Positions 11,826 through 12,922 of a stretch of 12,922 nucleotides of DNA are shown here, piece by piece. How positions within the stretch are numbered: position 1 is the first letter of the stretch; the number at the start of each line of letters is the position of its first letter. The stretch lies in NCBI GenBank assembly GCA_946221495.1, contig CAMIFA010000149.1, forward strand, positions 1 through 12,922, read 5' to 3'. The DNA is from an uncultured cyanobacterium (GTDB lineage Bacteria; Cyanobacteriota; Cyanobacteriia; Cyanobacteriales; Chroococcidiopsidaceae). The notes under the pieces are model-generated. The model ran no database searches. It was not told the origin of the DNA and saw only the letters and a program-made list of their open reading frames with translations. A program made the translations under genes and the position numbers.

Positions 11826-12647
11826 TTGAAGTTCAATCCCAGCAGCATTGCCCGCTATCCAGCCCCTATGCGGTTAGGCTTATTTGTGTTGGGTTTGCTG
11901 CTTATCTGGCTACCACTAGCTGCACCAATTTACTGGCTAGGACGCGATCCAAACTCGGTGAGTATCCTGACAATGTTGCTGCTGTACGGAGAATTTATTT
12001 TTTTACTAAAGGTTTGGGGTAAGCACGTCTATCATCAACGTCGCCTACTACAACAGTATGGTTTGGAAAGAACGCGGCGCAATGGGCGGGAATTACTGGC
12101 TGGGCTGGCTGCTGGAATAATATCTGTTGTAAGTTTGTTTACCTTAGAGGGATTGCTGGGTTGGCTGGAGTGGCAAAAACCCGTTATTTTTCTACCTCTG
12201 GTAATTTTAGAAGGATTGATCGTGGCGATCGCTTTTGGTTTTGCCGAGGAGTTACTATTCCGAGGCTGGCTGCTGGATGAATTGCAGCGAGATTACAGAC
12301 CAAGTACAGCCCTCTGGATCAATGTGATCGCCTTTGCACTTCTGCATTTTATTAAGCCTTGGGAGGCAATAGTGCAGTCATTACCGCAATTTCCAGCGCT
12401 GTTACTACTAGGTTTAATTTTAGTTTGGGCGAAGCGATCACGTAGAAATCGTCTTGGTTTACCTATTGGTTTTCACGCTGGTTTAGTCTGGGGCTACTAC
12501 ATTATCAACGTGGGAGATTTAGTGCAATATTCTGGTGCAGTCCCTGAGTGGGTTACTGGCGTTGACCGCAACCCTCTTGCTGGTATTGTAGGGCTGCTAT
12601 TTCTCGGAGGAATTGCGTTTTGGATAAGAGCGCGATCGCGCTCTTAG
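11826..12647 (+). CDS. CPBP-family intramembrane glutamic endopeptidase (Abi/CAAX-like)
   Basis: A 273-residue multi-pass inner-membrane protein. Hydrophobic segments lie at about 16-38, 46-64, 91-112, 120-140, 161-176, 188-201, 215-230 and 250-267. The family motifs are present: E141-E142 and R146 in FAEELLFRG, H174 in FALLHF, and H217 in GFHAGLVWGYYIINVG, which together form the glutamate-histidine active site buried in the membrane. Members process prenylated or other membrane proteins, or act in bacteriocin immunity; the substrate here is unknown. The start is TTG at 11826, which gives an N-terminus (KFNPSSIARYPAPMRLGLF) that looks native. The alternative ATG at 11868 would still keep all membrane segments. 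It sits 16 bp after clpS, so the two may share a transcript. The stop codon lies in a perfect palindrome (12625-12646). Confidence 0.88.
   Translation: MKFNPSSIARYPAPMRLGLFVLGLLLIWLPLAAPIYWLGRDPNSVSILTMLLLYGEFIFLLKVWGKHVYHQRRLLQQYGLERTRRNGRELLAGLAAGIISVVSLFTLEGLLGWLEWQKPVIFLPLVILEGLIVAIAFGFAEELLFRGWLLDELQRDYRPSTALWINVIAFALLHFIKPWEAIVQSLPQFPALLLLGLILVWAKRSRRNRLGLPIGFHAGLVWGYYIINVGDLVQYSGAVPEWVTGVDRNPLAGIVGLLFLGGIAFWIRARSRS
12625..12646. repeat. Perfect 22-bp palindrome centred on a HIP1 octamer, at the end of the CPBP gene
   Basis: Eleven bases on each side are exact reverse complements, with GCGATCGC at the centre (12632-12639) and TAAGAGC/GCTCTTA outer ends. It covers the final codons and most of the TAG stop. 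As RNA it could fold into a stem of about 9 bp with a tetraloop and might end or protect the transcript, though no T-run follows. Confidence 0.6.
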
Positions 12648-12710
12648 TATCAAAGGCGAGAATTAAATTAAATATTAAATTAAAAGGGGTAGGAAAAAAT
12701 TGCTTTTTTT

Positions 12711-12746
12711 GCTAATATCTTATTAGTTTCATAATGGAAATATTAG
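12711..12746. repeat. AT-rich repeat, copy 1
   Basis: Begins GCTAATAT-CT-TATTAG, an inverted repeat CTAATA/TATTAG with a 3-base gap, followed by TTTCATAATGGAAATATTAG. It is the left copy of a direct repeat spaced 150 bases from its partner. Confidence 0.55.
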
Positions 12747-12860
12747 CTCCTCTCTAAAAATCTACATATTCCCATTATTAAATAATACGTCAACAAGGTT
12801 TAAAAGTAAATAGTAGAAGCAATACTTAATTAAAAATTTTGGAATTAAAGTTCAATTTCT

Positions 12861-12906
12861 GCTAATATGTTCTTATTAGTTTTATACTGGAAATATAATG
12901 TATTAG
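12861..12906. repeat. AT-rich repeat, copy 2
   Basis: The same CTAATA/TATTAG head, here with a 6-base gap, followed by TTTTATACTGGAAATATAATG and TATTAG. It matches copy 1 apart from small insertions and a few substitutions. The 275 bp from 12648 to the window end hold no gene; besides these copies there is a run of ATTAAATTAAA-like tandem bases near 12660-12685. It is probably the upstream region of a gene outside the window. Confidence 0.55.
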
Positions 12907-12922
12907 GTAAAAAGGCAAGGAT

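Overview
The window comes from a cyanobacterial chromosome. Three things point there. The octamer GCGATCGC (HIP1) occurs 14 times in 12.9 kb, where chance would give about 0.2. Degenerate heptamer repeats of the cyanobacterial STRR type lie between genes. Several products belong to families typical of cyanobacteria: DUF1997, RNase E with a C-terminal hexa-arginine peptide, a radical SAM-DUF2344 fusion, and ClpS. The species cannot be told from the sequence. I see no rRNA, tRNA, CRISPR array, transposase or phage gene, so this looks like core chromosome with repeat-decorated spacers.

Left part (1-2063): a secreted GHL10-type glycosidase-like gene on the minus strand, cut by the window edge, faces away from a DUF1997 gene on the plus strand across a 218-bp divergent spacer.

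Central minus-strand block (8177 down to 2100): a radical SAM-DUF2344 protein, then a 617-bp spacer, then RNase E (rne) and RNase HII (rnhB), the last two only 34 bp apart. This is an RNA-processing cluster. RNase E starts mRNA decay and RNA maturation, RNase HII removes ribonucleotides from DNA, and the radical SAM protein is an uncharacterised family that recurrently sits next to RNase E/G genes. The long spacer before rne fits the long autoregulatory leader known for cyanobacterial rne. It also holds two small hairpins, an eight-unit heptamer array and a possible gene remnant. Two cyanobacterial-type short repeats are inserted in frame inside the radical SAM gene.

Middle (8178-9638): a single STAS-domain protein on the minus strand, an AT-rich divergent spacer of about 510 bp with a perfect 10-bp inverted repeat, and a 64-residue conserved-looking protein of unknown role on the plus strand.

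Right part (9639-12922): an LL-diaminopimelate aminotransferase-type enzyme (lysine and peptidoglycan precursor synthesis), then a convergent unknown gene flanked on both sides by heptamer repeats and preceded by a strong predicted leader stem that ends 3 nt before its ATG. Next come the Clp adaptor gene clpS (GTG start) and, 16 bp on, a CPBP-type intramembrane protease (TTG start), probably co-transcribed. The last 275 bp are AT-rich, contain a diverged direct repeat with inverted-repeat heads, and probably belong to the upstream region of a gene beyond the window.
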